Part shown: piece by piece, positions 42,543-52,532 of the stretch
Position numbering within the stretch: position 1 is the stretch's first letter
Layout: each line of letters opens with the position of its first letter
From: Methanobacterium sp. UBA176
GTDB taxonomy: Archaea; Methanobacteriota; Methanobacteria; Methanobacteriales; Methanobacteriaceae
NCBI GenBank assembly: GCA_002505765.1
Contig: DAVZ01000042.1
Span: forward strand, 1-64,000
Direction of reading: 5' to 3'
DNA length: 64,000 nt
Translations under genes and position numbers: made by a program
The notes under the pieces: generated by a model
What the model was told of the DNA's origin: nothing
What the model saw: the letters and a program-made list of their open reading frames with translations, nothing else
Database searches by the model: none

Positions 42543-45335
42543 TTAAATTACATTCTTTTTATATGTGATAATACCTTCTTTGATGTCTGATTTAACTTTT
42601 TCATATGCGTAAAAAACACCCGGACCAATATGGATTATTGTGTCCCCTATATTTGCAATCTCCAATGCTTTAACTATTGAATCCACAACACTGGTTGTTT
42701 TATACGTATCTGCGCTTTTTGCTCCATTAACAACCTCTTCTGCAGCTTCCAGATTAATTTCTTCAGTTGTTTCATTTTTTGCACTTGCAATTACTACATC
42801 AGCATATTTTCCAATAATCTGGCCTATTTTATATTTATCACGGATGGTAAGAGTATCTGGATTATCTATGGAAATGATTAATTTCCCTTCAAGTTCTATG
42901 CCCTCAAAAAGGCGTTCCATAGCTTCAGGGTTATGAGCTGCATCCACAAATATGTTTATTCTGCTAACTGTGTCTATCTTTTCAAATCGTCCGTAAACAC
43001 CGGGGAAACTCTCAAGTTTATTCTTTATATGTTCTATATCAAAATCTAAAGCTAAATCAGTTGCAAAGACAGCTAAAGCATTTTCTATGTTGTACATTCC
43101 TGGTACTTTAAGTTTTACATGAACTTCCACTGGTTCCCTGTACTTCCTCTGGAAATCATCGCAGTTGCAGCACATCTGACCGCAGCTTTCACATATAATT
43201 GTGGGAATACTACCAGTTTGAATTGTAAATTCAGAACCATATAACCCATTTAGCTTTATATCTTCAGCTAAAATATCATAATTTATATTGTGCTTATGAG
43301 AATAAGTTCTACCTTCATTAACGATTTCTCTCGGTTCATTAAATCCGTAATATATCATGTCTTCATTAAATTTAGGTGCTAATCTACTAATAATTGGATC
43401 ATCACCATTGGCAATTAAAATTCCATTTTTATGAAGTAAATCCTTTAATGACATATTTCTTTCTACATATTCTTCATAAGAATTGAATTCATCCGTATGA
43501 TCCGGCGTAAGATTTGTTAAAATACCTATACATAATTCCAGGCCATCTACCATTCTTATTGTGCTGTGAGGAAGTTCGAAAACCGCAAAATCTTTGCTTT
43601 TCATCTTATTTCCCACTACAAAATCCACCAGACCTTCAATAACCGGAGAGTCCAGCAGAGAAGAGAAAACCAATGTATTGTACCTACCTGATAATGTATG
43701 ATCCATCATATTTGTAGTGGTTGTTTTTCCGTCTGTTCCTGCAATACCTATCATAGGAATTTTTATAAGAGAATTAATCATTTTTCCTATGTCCCTTGTA
43801 TTGATTTCATCTATTTCATAGTTTTCTTCACATTCACCAATAAATTTCCTGATTTCAGAGTTTTTAGGTACATTTGGAGAAATAAAAACTACATCAGCCC
43901 ACATTGCGTGTTCATTCATGTGAGAACCAAGTTCCACAGCAACTCCTTTTTGCATTAAATCTTCTATCTTCCTTTTCGCCTTTTTGGGAAGTTCTTCGAA
44001 TTCTTTAATATCTGAAATAATGACTTCATTACCTAAATGATTTAAAAGATGTGCTGCAGGTCTTCCTGCATTTCCAGCACCTACAATGAGCACCTTTTTG
44101 TTTCTAATTATATTATCATCATTTGATATCCTTTTCAGTGTTTTCTGTATTTCTATAAGTTTATTTTGGCCATTTCCCCCTATGAAAACGTTTTTATATA
44201 TTTCACTGTACTCCAGTGCAAAATCAATCACTGAATCGGTGTCTTTTAATATCTTAATTTTACCGGTGAAACCTTCGTCCCTTAACCTTTTAAACACAAT
44301 TCCTGTTGTATCTTCAAGACCAGGGAATAAAACTACAATTTCAGGATTTGCCCTCGATACTTCAGTTAAAATATCAAATCTACATATTTCACTTTCTCTT
44401 GGCGTTCCGATAATTACTACGTCAAATTCCATCTCATTAAAGACTGCTGCTGCTGCACTCCGGTTATCAGTCTTTCCCACTACAAACTTACATCCAGAAA
44501 TGTTTATAGTTGCTGTTCTTCCTCTAACACCCTTAAAATTTTCCAGCGCTTCATTAATTTCATTTTCTGTGATTTCTAAAATATTACCCACTGTTGCAGC
44601 TGCTGCGGCATTTTGTAAATTAAATTCACCGAATAAATTAAGGTCTCTATGCCCATTTCCATAAAAAAATGTTTGAAGGGGATAATTTCCCATCCTGGAC
44701 AAAATTTCGTCCTTTTTGTTTAATACCGCTATTTTTCCACTTAAAAATTTGCCCAGAGATGCTTCATAATTTTCAATTGAATGATGAAAGTCCATGTGGT
44801 CCATTCCCATGTTAGTAACAACTACAAGATCAAAATCAAATGCGTATGAACAAAAATCCAGGGTCATATCACATACCTCAACCACAATAACGTCGCATTT
44901 TTGTTTTGAAGATTCCAGTATGAGTTTTGTATATCCCTGAAATCCTCCACCAGCATTTCCACCAACGAGTACATTGAGCCCTGCTTTTCGAAGTATCTCC
45001 TTTATCATCAAGCAAGTTGTAGTTTTACCATTGGTTCCAGTAACGCCTATAGTGAAAACAGTTTTATGATCGGGCAGAATATCGGATAAGAATTTTTTAC
45101 TGGTTTTTAACCTTTCTCCGATTTTACTACTCCACAAACTCGGACTTAGAACCACCGCATCAGCAGAATTTATTTTTTCAAAGTCGTGATATCCTAAATC
45201 AACATCTGCAGTTGTATTACAATTCAATTCCATGTTCTTTTGCATATCAGAAGCGTAAACTTTATATCCATAATTAATAAGAGATTTAACGGCATTTCTG
45301 CCCTCAGTTCCTAATCCAACCACTGCAATTTTCAT
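42543..45335 (-). CDS. double Mur-ligase fusion
   Basis: 930 residues containing two complete ligase modules. Module 1 (about 1-410): KIAVVGLGTEGRNAVKSLI, FTIGVTGTNGKTTTCLMIKE, TNMGMDHMDFHHS, GVRGRTATINIS. Module 2 (about 418-930): KVLIVGAGNAGRPAAHLLNH, IPMIGIAGTDGKTTTTNMMD, TNLTPDHTDEFN, a Cys insert CESCGQMCCNC, and VYGRFEKIDTVSRINIFVDA. Both keep GTxGKTTT ATP loops, so two ligations may be carried out by one chain. Upstream of the single ligase with only 17 bases between. Probably pseudomurein assembly. Confidence 0.82.
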   Translation of the reverse strand: MKIAVVGLGTEGRNAVKSLINYGYKVYASDMQKNMELNCNTTADVDLGYHDFEKINSADAVVLSPSLWSSKIGERLKTSKKFLSDILPDHKTVFTIGVTGTNGKTTTCLMIKEILRKAGLNVLVGGNAGGGFQGYTKLILESSKQKCDVIVVEVCDMTLDFCSYAFDFDLVVVTNMGMDHMDFHHSIENYEASLGKFLSGKIAVLNKKDEILSRMGNYPLQTFFYGNGHRDLNLFGEFNLQNAAAAATVGNILEITENEINEALENFKGVRGRTATINISGCKFVVGKTDNRSAAAAVFNEMEFDVVIIGTPRESEICRFDILTEVSRANPEIVVLFPGLEDTTGIVFKRLRDEGFTGKIKILKDTDSVIDFALEYSEIYKNVFIGGNGQNKLIEIQKTLKRISNDDNIIRNKKVLIVGAGNAGRPAAHLLNHLGNEVIISDIKEFEELPKKAKRKIEDLMQKGVAVELGSHMNEHAMWADVVFISPNVPKNSEIRKFIGECEENYEIDEINTRDIGKMINSLIKIPMIGIAGTDGKTTTTNMMDHTLSGRYNTLVFSSLLDSPVIEGLVDFVVGNKMKSKDFAVFELPHSTIRMVDGLELCIGILTNLTPDHTDEFNSYEEYVERNMSLKDLLHKNGILIANGDDPIISRLAPKFNEDMIYYGFNEPREIVNEGRTYSHKHNINYDILAEDIKLNGLYGSEFTIQTGSIPTIICESCGQMCCNCDDFQRKYREPVEVHVKLKVPGMYNIENALAVFATDLALDFDIEHIKNKLESFPGVYGRFEKIDTVSRINIFVDAAHNPEAMERLFEGIELEGKLIISIDNPDTLTIRDKYKIGQIIGKYADVVIASAKNETTEEINLEAAEEVVNGAKSADTYKTTSVVDSIVKALEIANIGDTIIHIGPGVFYAYEKVKSDIKEGIITYKKNVI

Positions 45336-46033
45336 ATTACCTACCGATATTAAGATAATCTTAAAGGTTATTATGATTTAATTTATAATGACTTTTAAAA
45401 TAGATTTATAATAAAGATATTTAACTGTAACGCTTATTTTTAGGGAGTAAAGTATTTTCATGTCATTTTTTTTCACAAACCCATATATCGTCCCATAACC
45501 TTATCATTATTTAAATCTATTTTGAAGCATTAAATTCATTTAACATTATAAATGTTTCGAATAATTTAAGTATTATATTATTAATTTAGTCAATAATAAA
45601 TAATAAATCTTTGTATGGTTACAGTGAAAATACCAAATAATTATAGTGATAATTATAATTCACACCATATAAATGTTTTAAATTTATATTATGTGAGAAT
45701 TTTTTGCAAAAAAATATGGTATCCTTTGAATGCCAATCAATACATCCATTATCCAGAAAATCAGATAAATATAAAAGTGTGCAAATAAAATTTAAGCGAT
45801 GAATACACCTTAAATAATCCAATATTATTTAAACCCATTAAATTATTAGATTTTAAGGTGAATTAATTAATTATTAAAATCTAATAGAAATATAAACAGC
45901 AATTATATAAAATACAATAAACAATATCTTATTGATAAAAATATATTTCGATTTAATATAAAAAAAATTATTTTAATAAATTTATTGATAAGAATCTGTA
46001 AACCCACTGAATAATAGATATCAAGGTGACAAA
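45336..46033. other. 700-base divergent gap
   Basis: A+T-rich region between the divergently transcribed wall cluster and hypD. It contains one perfect inverted repeat (separate entry). Short frames such as a 57-codon plus-strand frame from 45615 show no composition or ribosome-binding site that supports a gene. Confidence 0.5.
45844..45886. repeat. perfect 13-base inverted repeat
   Basis: TATTAGATTTTAA (45844-45856) and its exact complement TTAAAATCTAATA (45874-45886) flank a 17-base loop of A and T. About 150 bases before hypD. It could be a regulator site, an RNA stem or the end of a lost element. Confidence 0.6.
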
Positions 46034-47083
46034 ATGAAAAATCTATCCAAAAAAATAGTAGAACGCATAGAAAACATTGCAAGACCAGTTAAAATAATGC
46101 ACGTATGCGGATCCCATGAACACACAGTAATGCAACATGGAATAAGATCATTAATTCCAAAGGAAGTAGAAGTGGTTGCCGGTCCAGGCTGTCCAGTATG
46201 CTGCGTCCCCTCAATAGAAGTGGATGAATGTCTGTATCTTGCAAGAAATGGCGTTACCATTGCCACATTTGGAGACATGCTCAGAGTCCCAGGAACAACA
46301 GGGACATTAGCTGATGCTAAGGCAGAAGGTGCTGATGTAAGAATAGTTTATGGAGTAAATAACGCCGTTGAAATAGCCAAAAAGATTGATAAAGAGATTG
46401 TATTTATGGCTGCTGGATTTGAAACCACTGCCCCAACAACAGCTTCTGAAATAGTTGCTGGTCCTCCAGAAAATTTATCATTTATATCCTGCCATAGATT
46501 AATTCCTCCAGCATTAAGATTTCTGATCGAGTCTGGTGAGGTAAATCTAAATGCCCTTATAGAACCCGGTCACGTTTCAACTATAATAGGAACAAAACCA
46601 TATCATGAATTTTCAGAAAAATATGGAATTCCCCAGGTCGTTGCAGGATTTAACCCATTTGATATATTAATTGCAATTTATATGATACTAAAACAGCTCG
46701 ATGATGGAAAAGCAGTAGTACAAAACGAATATAAGCGAGCTGTAAGAGAAGAAGGTAATATTAAAGCCCAGAAACTCATGGATGAAGTATTTTACATTAA
46801 AGATAAGGAATGGAGAGGTTTCCCCGAGATTCCAGATTCAACCTATGAGTTAAGAGACGAGTTTTCCAGCGCCAACGCCAGGGAAAGATTTGATATTCAG
46901 GTAGAACAGGGAGAAAAAGTTCCAACAGGCTGTATATGCGGACCAATTTTAAGAGGGGTTTCAAGACCCGAGGAATGTGCTCTATTTAAAACCCAGTGCA
47001 ATCCTATGAATCCAATTGGAGCATGTATGGTAAGTAAAGAAGGTACATGCAATATCGCCTATCGCTACGGTTCAGCCTTCTAA
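46034..47083 (+). CDS. hypD: hydrogenase maturation protein HypD
   Basis: 349-residue 4Fe-4S scaffold that with HypC assembles the Fe(CN)2CO part of NiFe hydrogenases. IMHVCGSHEHTVMQHGIR (with the essential Cys), VAGPGCPVCCVPS, ATFGDMLRVPG, AAGFETTAPTTA, EPGHVSTIIG and the C-terminal cluster motif GCICGPILRGVSRPEEC. AAGGTGA at six bases before ATG. Stand-alone as in many methanogens. Confidence 0.97.
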   Translation: MKNLSKKIVERIENIARPVKIMHVCGSHEHTVMQHGIRSLIPKEVEVVAGPGCPVCCVPSIEVDECLYLARNGVTIATFGDMLRVPGTTGTLADAKAEGADVRIVYGVNNAVEIAKKIDKEIVFMAAGFETTAPTTASEIVAGPPENLSFISCHRLIPPALRFLIESGEVNLNALIEPGHVSTIIGTKPYHEFSEKYGIPQVVAGFNPFDILIAIYMILKQLDDGKAVVQNEYKRAVREEGNIKAQKLMDEVFYIKDKEWRGFPEIPDSTYELRDEFSSANARERFDIQVEQGEKVPTGCICGPILRGVSRPEECALFKTQCNPMNPIGACMVSKEGTCNIAYRYGSAF

Positions 47084-47223
47084 AAATCATACAGAGACTC
47101 TTTTGAAGATAACAATTTATTTAAAATGATAAAAGTAATTTCCTATGAAATAACCAATATATTCGTTATAAAGAGATTCTCTTATTTTGCACTTAGAAAT
47201 TAGTTTCTAAATAACTTGGAGTA

Positions 47224-47895
47224 ATGTCAATAATGAAGGCTGTTGCTGTAGATATAGATGGTACAATTACCGATAAAAACAGAAAGATATGCGTAAATGC
47301 AATAAAAGCACTCAGAAAATCAGAAGATAAAGGTTGTCCTATCATTTTAGTGACTGGAAATGTGCTCTGCGCAGCCAAGATGGTGGCGGTGATGATAGGT
47401 ACCTCTGGCGGAATCGTAAGTGAAAATGGTGGTTTCATTCAAACAAGGAAACAGAACCTTGTTCTTGGAAACATCGAAAAATGCAAACCTGCATATAAAT
47501 TCCTGAAATCAAAATATAATATAGAAAAAACGGAATTTTCAGATATTCGAATGTCAGAAATTGCTATAAAAAGAACCATCGATGTTGAAGTGGTAAAAAA
47601 GACCCTTGCTGACTTTGATGTTGAAATATACGACACACAATTTGCAATACACATAACCGACCCCGAAGTAAATAAGGGCTCTTCACTGAAGATTGTAGCA
47701 AATGATATGGGTATAGACATCAGTGAAATTCTTGCAATTGGTGATAGTGAAAATGATCTGGAGTTTTTAGAGGTTGCTGGATTGAAAGTAGCAGTTGCAA
47801 ATGCAGACAAAGAACTTAAAGATGTTGCAGACTATATTACCAAAGCACCATACGGGGATGGCGCTGCAGAAGCAATAAATAAATTTATTTTATGA
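47224..47895 (+). CDS. phosphoglycolate phosphatase (HAD-IIB, archaeal type)
   Basis: 223 residues. KAVAVDIDGTITDKNRKI is HAD motif I with DxD; LVTGN motif II; NKGSSLKIVANDMG Lys region; AIGDSENDLEFLEVAG motif IV. The size and cap match archaeal phosphoglycolate phosphatases such as TA0175; sucrose-phosphate phosphatase-like activity is an alternative. GGAGT ribosome-binding site. 23 bases before the PmbA gene. Confidence 0.88.
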   Translation: MSIMKAVAVDIDGTITDKNRKICVNAIKALRKSEDKGCPIILVTGNVLCAAKMVAVMIGTSGGIVSENGGFIQTRKQNLVLGNIEKCKPAYKFLKSKYNIEKTEFSDIRMSEIAIKRTIDVEVVKKTLADFDVEIYDTQFAIHITDPEVNKGSSLKIVANDMGIDISEILAIGDSENDLEFLEVAGLKVAVANADKELKDVADYITKAPYGDGAAEAINKFIL

Positions 47896-47918
47896 TTATT
47901 TATCAGGGAGGTATTTAA

Positions 47919-49220
47919 ATGATGGAAATTGCTGATGATGCCTTAAATCTTGCTTTAAAACTTTCTGACAATGTTGAAGTTTTTGTTGAAAAGGAAAGAA
48001 GTATGGATATCGATATACAAAAAAATGAAGCCAGCTTTGCAAAAGAATCTTTTACTTATGGAATAGGTGTGCGTATAATTTTAGATAAAAAAATGGGATT
48101 TTCTTATACAACTAACACTGATAAAATCAAAGAAACTGTTGAAAATGCAGTGTTTAATTCTAAATCTAATATAGCTGATGAAAACTTTGAATTAGCTCAA
48201 AAATCTGAATATACAAAAGTTAAGGGCATATATGATAAGAAAATCAATTCTCTTCATATTGAAGACTACCTCCAGTTTGCAAAAACAATGATAAACGCCG
48301 CCGAAGATGCAAAATGCGAACCAACTTCAGGAGGAGTTTCTGCAGGTTATGCAGAAAGTCTTATTTTAAATTCCAACGGTGCTGAATGCAGTGGCATATC
48401 TTCCATGTTTTCAGGTTTTATAGCGGTTAATGCAGAAGAAAAAGGGGAAATATCTACCGCTTATGAGGGCAAGTCTTCAAGAAATTACGATATAGATCCA
48501 TTATGGATTGCAGAAAATGCATCTAAAATTGCGAAAGATTCATTAAACGGAGTACCTGTAGAAACCAGAGATATGGACGTTTTATTGGATTATCGCGCAG
48601 TTTCAGGTCTTCTCGCAACCTTTATTAATGCCGTAAATGCAGACAATGTTCAAAGGGGGAGATCCATTTATGCAAATGAAATTGGTAATGAAATTGTAAC
48701 ACCTTCTTTAAGCATTTATGACGATGGTACCTACCAGGGAGGGCTGAACTCGTCAATAAGCGATGGGGAAGGAATAGCAAGTCAAAGGACATCGGTGGTT
48801 GATAATGGAATTCTTAAAAGTTTCCTGTATGACATATATACTGCAAAAAAGGGAAATACTCAAAGTACAGGTAACGGTATGCGGGCCTCTTTTGCAGATA
48901 TGCCCGCTGTGGGCTTGAGTAATTTTATTTTAGAATTCAATGACTCCCTTGAGATTTCAGAAATTAAAGATGGCATAATAATAACCGATGTTTTAGGAGC
49001 ACATACATCCAACCCAATTTCAGGTGATTTTTCTGTTGAAGCAAATAATGCCTTCAAAATAGAAAATGGGGAAATCAATACCCCGGTTAAAAAGGCAATG
49101 CTCTCTGGAAACATATTTAACTTAATGAAATATGCTTCAGGAATTTCTGGAGAAATACGTCAAATAGGACCCTTTGTTATTCCGCGTATTCTGGCCTCAA
49201 GTCTTAGAGTTGTAGGATGA
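47919..49220 (+). CDS. PmbA/TldD family metalloprotease-like protein
   Basis: 433 residues. The N-terminal half carries VEVFVEKERSMDIDI and FAKESFTYGIGVRII, the C-terminal half DMDVLLDYRAVSGLL, SDGEGIASQRTSVVDNG, and GAHTSNPISGDFSVE, typical of the PmbA (TldE) subunit, which lacks the HExxxH of TldD. It is expected to pair with a TldD elsewhere to process peptides. GGGAGG upstream. Probably one operon with the phosphatase. Confidence 0.88.
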   Translation: MMEIADDALNLALKLSDNVEVFVEKERSMDIDIQKNEASFAKESFTYGIGVRIILDKKMGFSYTTNTDKIKETVENAVFNSKSNIADENFELAQKSEYTKVKGIYDKKINSLHIEDYLQFAKTMINAAEDAKCEPTSGGVSAGYAESLILNSNGAECSGISSMFSGFIAVNAEEKGEISTAYEGKSSRNYDIDPLWIAENASKIAKDSLNGVPVETRDMDVLLDYRAVSGLLATFINAVNADNVQRGRSIYANEIGNEIVTPSLSIYDDGTYQGGLNSSISDGEGIASQRTSVVDNGILKSFLYDIYTAKKGNTQSTGNGMRASFADMPAVGLSNFILEFNDSLEISEIKDGIIITDVLGAHTSNPISGDFSVEANNAFKIENGEINTPVKKAMLSGNIFNLMKYASGISGEIRQIGPFVIPRILASSLRVVG

Positions 49221-49323
49221 TTTATTCCTTCATTTTCTAATTCTAAGATTATAAATATATAATTTTGATTTTTTTTATTTACAAACTTAAAAATTGTATA
49301 TCAGTAACACCAGAATATAATAC

Positions 49324-50376
49324 ATGTGGAGAATGGATGGTCCCGATACCCTGAATATTAGGGATGATGGCCCCTTAGCAAAAGAATTATCAACTTATTT
49401 AGAAATCATGCGAAATAAAAGGCTTTCAAGGTCAAAAGTGGCCATGATGATGGAAGCAGATAAAAAAAAAGATTCATGGTTGGAGCATGAAAATATAAGG
49501 AGTGAATTTATCGAAAAATACGATAAATTCAATTTAAATGACTTTAAAAAGCCCAATTTTTCTTATCTTGATTTAAAAATAGAACTTGCCAAAAAAATCT
49601 TCCAAAACTGTTATTTCTGTGAAAAAAGATGTTACGTTGATAGAAACATAAATAAGGGAAAATGTAAAGTTTTAAAGCCTAAAATTGCCTCCGAATTTAT
49701 GCATATGGGTGAAGAAGCTCCACTCGTTCCTAGCCATACCGTATTCTTTGCAGGGTGCAATTTTGAATGTATTTACTGCCAGAACTGGGATATCAGCCAG
49801 TCTGCAAATCTGGGGGCTGAAATTGCAGAAGAATCCCTGGCAAAAATAATTGATCTAAGAAGAAAAGAAGGATCAAGAAATGTCAACTTCGTTGGAGGAG
49901 ATCCAACGCCTAATTTGTTGTATATCTTAAAAACAATGCGATTTAGCAGGGAAAACATTCCCTTAGTCTGGAACAGTAATTTTTACATGAGTGAGGATGC
50001 AATGAAACTTCTTGACGGTTTTGCTGACCTTTATCTTAGTGATTTTAAATATGGGCCTCATGATTGCGCACAAAGGCTTTCAGGAGTGTTAAATTATTGG
50101 GATATTGTAACCAGAAATCATAAAATGGCAAAAAGTGCTGGTGACATGATTATCAGGCATCTTGTACTTCCAAATCATGTAGAATGCTGTTCAAAACCTA
50201 TTTTAAAGTGGATAAAAGATAATTTGGGAAAAAATACAGTTGTAAACATCATGGGGCAATATAGACCCGTTTATAGGGCAACTGAATGTGCTGAAATTGC
50301 CAGATATCCTTATCCAGAAGAAATTGATGAAGTTAGAAATTATGCAAGGGCAATGGGTTTAATAAATTTGATTTAA
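49324..50376 (+). CDS. radical-SAM protein of the PflA-like/AmmeMemoRadiSam-related group
   Basis: 350 residues. An N-terminal zinc-type pair C-x2-C-x3-C (NCYFCEKRCYVDR...GKCKV) precedes MHMGEEAPLVPSHTVFFAGC, then the SAM cluster CNFECIYCQNWDISQ (C-x3-C-x2-C). VNFVGGDPTPN and MSEDAMKLLDGFADLYLSDF complete the barrel, with RHLVLPNHVECC near the C-terminus. Related to glycyl-radical activases, but its own target is unknown. A preceding PmbA gene is on the same strand. Confidence 0.85.
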   Translation: MWRMDGPDTLNIRDDGPLAKELSTYLEIMRNKRLSRSKVAMMMEADKKKDSWLEHENIRSEFIEKYDKFNLNDFKKPNFSYLDLKIELAKKIFQNCYFCEKRCYVDRNINKGKCKVLKPKIASEFMHMGEEAPLVPSHTVFFAGCNFECIYCQNWDISQSANLGAEIAEESLAKIIDLRRKEGSRNVNFVGGDPTPNLLYILKTMRFSRENIPLVWNSNFYMSEDAMKLLDGFADLYLSDFKYGPHDCAQRLSGVLNYWDIVTRNHKMAKSAGDMIIRHLVLPNHVECCSKPILKWIKDNLGKNTVVNIMGQYRPVYRATECAEIARYPYPEEIDEVRNYARAMGLINLI

Positions 50377-50538
50377 ATTTATTTTATAAAAATTCTTACT
50401 AAAATAAATTAAATACTGAATATTTGCATGCAATACTGTTTTAAAGGAAATATTTAATACCTTGTGGATAATAAACAACATCCATAATTTATAATAAAAT
50501 TAACCATTGTAATAGATAAAAAAAATAAGTTGATACTT

Positions 50539-50931
50539 ATGATCTGTGATAACTGCGGGGCAACAATCGATTCTAATGAAGAATTCTGCAATAACTGTGG
50601 AATGCAACTTTTAGATATGCGTCCGAAGAAAAAAAAAAGATACTATAAAAAATCCAGATCCTTTGATAATTCAAGTTCATTTGATAAACCTATAAAACAG
50701 AGGTATATTAAAAATTCAAAACCAGAAAGCTATGATTATCCTCAATATTTAGATGATGAGGAATATGCATATTCAGGTCATGATCATGAAAAAGACCATG
50801 AAAGAAAATCGGGGACTGGAATAGGCAGTATTATTCTCTTATTGTTAATAGCTCTTGCCCTTGGATTTACAGTGGGTTTAATAATGTTTACTTCACAATT
50901 AATACCCCAAATACCTGGACTTAATAATTAA
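50539..50931 (+). CDS. zinc-ribbon, single-helix membrane protein
   Basis: About 130 residues. N-terminal zinc ribbon CDNCGATIDSNEEFCNNCG, a basic linker with KKKKRYYKK, a Tyr/Asp/His-rich middle, and a C-terminal membrane helix (IILLLLIALALGFTVGLIMF). The design, cytosolic ribbon plus tail anchor, is frequent in archaeal proteins of unknown role. ATG 50539 is favoured over TTG 50530. Confidence 0.7.
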   Translation: MICDNCGATIDSNEEFCNNCGMQLLDMRPKKKKRYYKKSRSFDNSSSFDKPIKQRYIKNSKPESYDYPQYLDDEEYAYSGHDHEKDHERKSGTGIGSIILLLLIALALGFTVGLIMFTSQLIPQIPGLNN

Positions 50932-50947
50932 ATACTTATTTAATCCG

Positions 50948-52207
50948 TTAGTAGCACTTTGAAATCGAAAAAGTCCCTTCAAGAACTCTTTTTTTAAGTT
51001 CATCGGCCAATTCACGAGCTCTTTTAATATCTGATTGTCTACAAATAATAGGTATGTCAATAATGCTATCTTCAGATTTAAATTGTATTTCACCTCTCCT
51101 CATTTCGAATGTGCCGAAAGGACATGAATAGGCACACATTCCACAGCCAAAACACCTCCTCCTATTAAGATTTTCACTGAAAGCTCCAGTAGGACACCTT
51201 TCACGCACAATACACACTTCACAGTCTCTACAAGTTTCAGGATGGTAAACAGGTCTTTCGTCAGTGCCTTCCCACACTTGAGCATAATTTGTAGAGCCCA
51301 GAGGTAAATGTCTTCCCTTTATATCTGCAATAGGTAACGATATTTCCTCATTAAGGACGTAGGTATTTTTTAAGATTTCATCATTTAAAACAGGGATTGC
51401 AGCAGCTACACTGTTAAAAACTTCCGGACCTGCAGCAGTTTTAAATCCGCCAAGGTAATGAGGATCCATATCATACATATCCGCCGATATCATTAAATTG
51501 GGCTTTTCTGGAGTGCTTCTTGTACCATGACCAATCACTATCCCCTCAGATCCACACATAAGGACTTTTGTACCAGTTTTAATAGCATTCATTACTGGAT
51601 CGTTTTGAAGTGGATTTAATTCACCACATCCAGAAAATGAAAGACCTTGATATGGCCCTTCCATTTCTATTGCATGAAATATCGATGCCACTGATTTTTC
51701 AGAGGGATTTGTAAACGCAGTATAATTTTTAAATGCCAAACGGGTGCCAATCATTCGTGCTGTACCAAAATCATCCATATTAATATTTGATCTTATGATG
51801 TCACCATCTATAGATTCCACTTCGATCTCTATATCCTTTCCAGATACAATATCCTTAAATAAGAATCCACCACCATAATTTTCGTCATAAACGCTATGGG
51901 CAGTTCCATAAACTATCATATCCACTGATCCAAGCCATTCATTTGGACAAGGGCCTGGAAATCCTGGAACGCCGTTTAAAAGTACATTTTTAGCTTTTTT
52001 AAATGATCCTGGTTCCCCTGCTTTTACATGGAATATCGCAGCTGTTCCAGACATTATACCACATGTTCCTGTGGTTATAACATGGATGTCCTCTGCTTTA
52101 GGCTCTTTTCCTTCTCTAACAAGGTTGCTAACTTCTTCTGCCGTAAGAACTGTAGCTTCTCCTTGTTCAATTTTCCTGTTAATCTCTTCAATGCTGCGAT
52201 TATTCAA
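50948..52207 (-). CDS. COG1900/DUF39 protein with two ferredoxin clusters (methanogenesis marker 16 type)
   Basis: 419 residues. N-terminal DUF39 domain: VITTGTCGIMSGTAAIFHV, GVPGFPGPCPNEWLG, SGCGELNPLQNDP and NLMISADMYDMDPHYLGGF. C-terminal ferredoxin: CRDCEVCIVRERCPTGAF and CFGCGMCAYSCPFGTFEM. Paralogues are the L-aspartate-semialdehyde sulfurtransferases that make homocysteine in methanogens; the fused ferredoxin fits the marker-16 branch. GGAGGAATTC before ATG. Downstream of stem-loop locus E. Confidence 0.85.
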   Translation of the reverse strand: MNNRSIEEINRKIEQGEATVLTAEEVSNLVREGKEPKAEDIHVITTGTCGIMSGTAAIFHVKAGEPGSFKKAKNVLLNGVPGFPGPCPNEWLGSVDMIVYGTAHSVYDENYGGGFLFKDIVSGKDIEIEVESIDGDIIRSNINMDDFGTARMIGTRLAFKNYTAFTNPSEKSVASIFHAIEMEGPYQGLSFSGCGELNPLQNDPVMNAIKTGTKVLMCGSEGIVIGHGTRSTPEKPNLMISADMYDMDPHYLGGFKTAAGPEVFNSVAAAIPVLNDEILKNTYVLNEEISLPIADIKGRHLPLGSTNYAQVWEGTDERPVYHPETCRDCEVCIVRERCPTGAFSENLNRRRCFGCGMCAYSCPFGTFEMRRGEIQFKSEDSIIDIPIICRQSDIKRARELADELKKRVLEGTFSISKCY

Positions 52208-52217
52208 AGAATTCCTC

Positions 52218-52377
52218 CAAAAATTTCATTTTTGAAGTTCAAGAAATTTTCAATTTCCTTCAACCTCCAAAATTTATCAAAATTGAAAAATTTTGATTGA
52301 CAAAACAGAGCTTTTGCGGTGCTGAAATCGAAGATTTTGATGCATCTAAAATCTCTGATTTTCGAATACTACAGTAT
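52218..52377. repeat. stem-loop cluster, locus E
   Basis: Hairpins CAAAAAT-ttc-ATTTTTG (52218-52234), GAAATT-ttc-AATTTC (52243-52257), CAAAATT-gaaa-AATTTTG (52278-52295), CAAAA-cagagc-TTTTG (52301-52316), AAATC-gaa-GATTT (52325-52337), AAAATC-tct-GATTTT (52348-52362) and ATACT-ac-AGTAT (52366-52377). On the minus strand it is the leader of the DUF39 gene, ending at its ribosome-binding site. 52378-52532 shows nothing else. Confidence 0.85.
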
Positions 52378-52532
52378 TTTCTTCAACTGAAAAAAATCAT
52401 TATTTTTTACTGTAACTATTGTTATATAAAATGATACTTATATGGGTTATTTCATTTATATCTTATTTATTTTTTAATTAAAATGTAAATAGGATTTAAA
52501 CAGCTTAAAAATGGTTTTATAAAATAATACGA

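Noticed and set aside
42125..44664. Plus-strand frames of up to 192 codons within the Mur ligases
   Set aside because: They are antisense to well-conserved ligase motifs and have no upstream signals.
45615..45822. 57-codon plus-strand frame and 67-codon minus-strand frame in the gap before hypD
   Set aside because: They overlap each other, are A+T-biased, and have no ribosome-binding site or recognisable motif.
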